This document shows positions 5,586-5,961 of a stretch of 5,961 nucleotides of DNA, in pieces. The stretch comes from Bacteroidota bacterium (GTDB taxonomy: Bacteria > Bacteroidota > Bacteroidia > Bacteroidales > VadinHA17), in NCBI GenBank assembly GCA_021816545.1, contig JAKAXP010000150.1, forward strand, positions 1 to 5,961, given 5' to 3'. A model generated the notes under the pieces. The model did no database searches. It had not been told where the DNA came from and was given only the letters and a program-made list of their open reading frames with translations. Position numbers and translations under genes: made by a program. Position 1 is the stretch's first letter. Every line of letters starts with the position of its first letter.

Positions 5586-5961
5586 ATGACAGACAGGAAA
5601 ATAAGGGTCCGTTTTGCCCCAAGCCCCACCGGCCCGCTGCACATTGGCGGCGTGCGCACCGCACTCTATAACTTTCTCTTTGCACGTCACCACGGCGGGA
5701 CGTTTATCCTGCGGATAGAGGACACAGACCAGACAAGATACGTTGAGGGAGCAGAAGAATATATAATGGATTCCCTTGAATGGGCAGGAATAAAGGTTGA
5801 CGAGGGTGTTCGTGAGGGAGGTCCGTATGCTCCATATCGCCAGAGCGACAGGAAGGAAATATATCACCGGTATGCCGATGAACTTCTTCGCATCGGCGAT
5901 GCCTATTATGCCTTCGATCCTGCGGATGAGCTTGAGCGGTTGAGACAGGAGTACGAATCAC
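5586..5961 (+). CDS. gltX: Glutamyl-tRNA synthetase, N-terminal part (cut off by the window edge)
   Basis: GltX charges tRNA-Glu with glutamate in the cytoplasm. The ATG at 5586 opens a frame that stays open to the window end, giving 125 codons of an expected 500 or so. The class I synthetase signature is clear: FAPSPTGPLHIGG (10-22, containing the HIGH motif), then RTALYNFLFAR and the glutamate-binding block RIEDTD (43-48), followed by a PYRQSDR segment and YYAFDP, characteristic of bacterial GltX. The KMSKS loop and anticodon-binding domains lie outside the window. The ATG is chosen because the conserved N-terminal strand begins a few residues after it; there is no Shine-Dalgarno, as expected for this phylum. 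The gene follows the oxidoreductase after 152 bp on the same strand and probably has its own promoter. PLHIGG and RIEDTD fit both discriminating GluRS and GlnRS-type enzymes, but the overall sequence is GluRS. Confidence 0.95.
   Translation, partial: MTDRKIRVRFAPSPTGPLHIGGVRTALYNFLFARHHGGTFILRIEDTDQTRYVEGAEEYIMDSLEWAGIKVDEGVREGGPYAPYRQSDRKEIYHRYADELLRIGDAYYAFDPADELERLRQEYES

Noticed and set aside
5517..5867. A 116-codon minus-strand frame opposite the gltX start
   Set aside because: It lies antisense across the clearly coding gltX N-terminus and has no recognisable domain.

Overview
The window looks like a piece of a Bacteroidota chromosome with roughly balanced base composition. The grounds are: no clear Shine-Dalgarno sequence before any start codon; AT-rich upstream regions with matches to the Bacteroidota promoter pattern (TTTG/TTG at -33, TAnnTTTG at -7); ThuA-like and Tat-exported Gfo/Idh/MocA genes close together, a pairing common in that phylum; and GltX and MazG-like sequences of Bacteroidota flavour. 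This placement is judged from sequence character, not from a search.

Layout. Positions 1-3903 hold four genes on the minus strand. In transcription order they are a MazG-like nucleotide pyrophosphohydrolase (3903-3568), a secreted ThuA-like protein (3571-2750, overlapping mazG by an ATGA), L-threonine 3-dehydrogenase (2662-1628) and the N-terminal 465 codons of an AMP-forming acetyl-CoA synthetase (1395-1, running off the left edge). From 4108 the genes are on the plus strand: a Tat-dependent lipoprotein of the Gfo/Idh/MocA oxidoreductase family (4108-5433), then the first 125 codons of glutamyl-tRNA synthetase (5586-5961, running off the right edge). A 204-bp divergent region (3904-4107) separates the two blocks and carries the best promoter in the window, reading toward the oxidoreductase.

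How the genes fit together. tdh and acs both touch acetyl-CoA metabolism: Tdh makes 2-amino-3-ketobutyrate, which a ligase (kbl, not in the window) splits into glycine and acetyl-CoA, and Acs makes acetyl-CoA from acetate. The exported ThuA-like protein and the exported Gfo/Idh/MocA enzyme recall the rhizobial ThuA/ThuB pair, which assimilates disaccharides through 3-keto derivatives. Here both seem to act outside the cytoplasm, so envelope 3-keto-glycoside chemistry is a reasonable but unproven hypothesis. MazG and GltX are housekeeping functions. No tRNA, rRNA, CRISPR array, insertion sequence or phage gene was seen, and no gene-free stretch exceeds 300 bp (the largest is 232 bp). Apart from the ThuA/oxidoreductase pair, the region looks ordinary.
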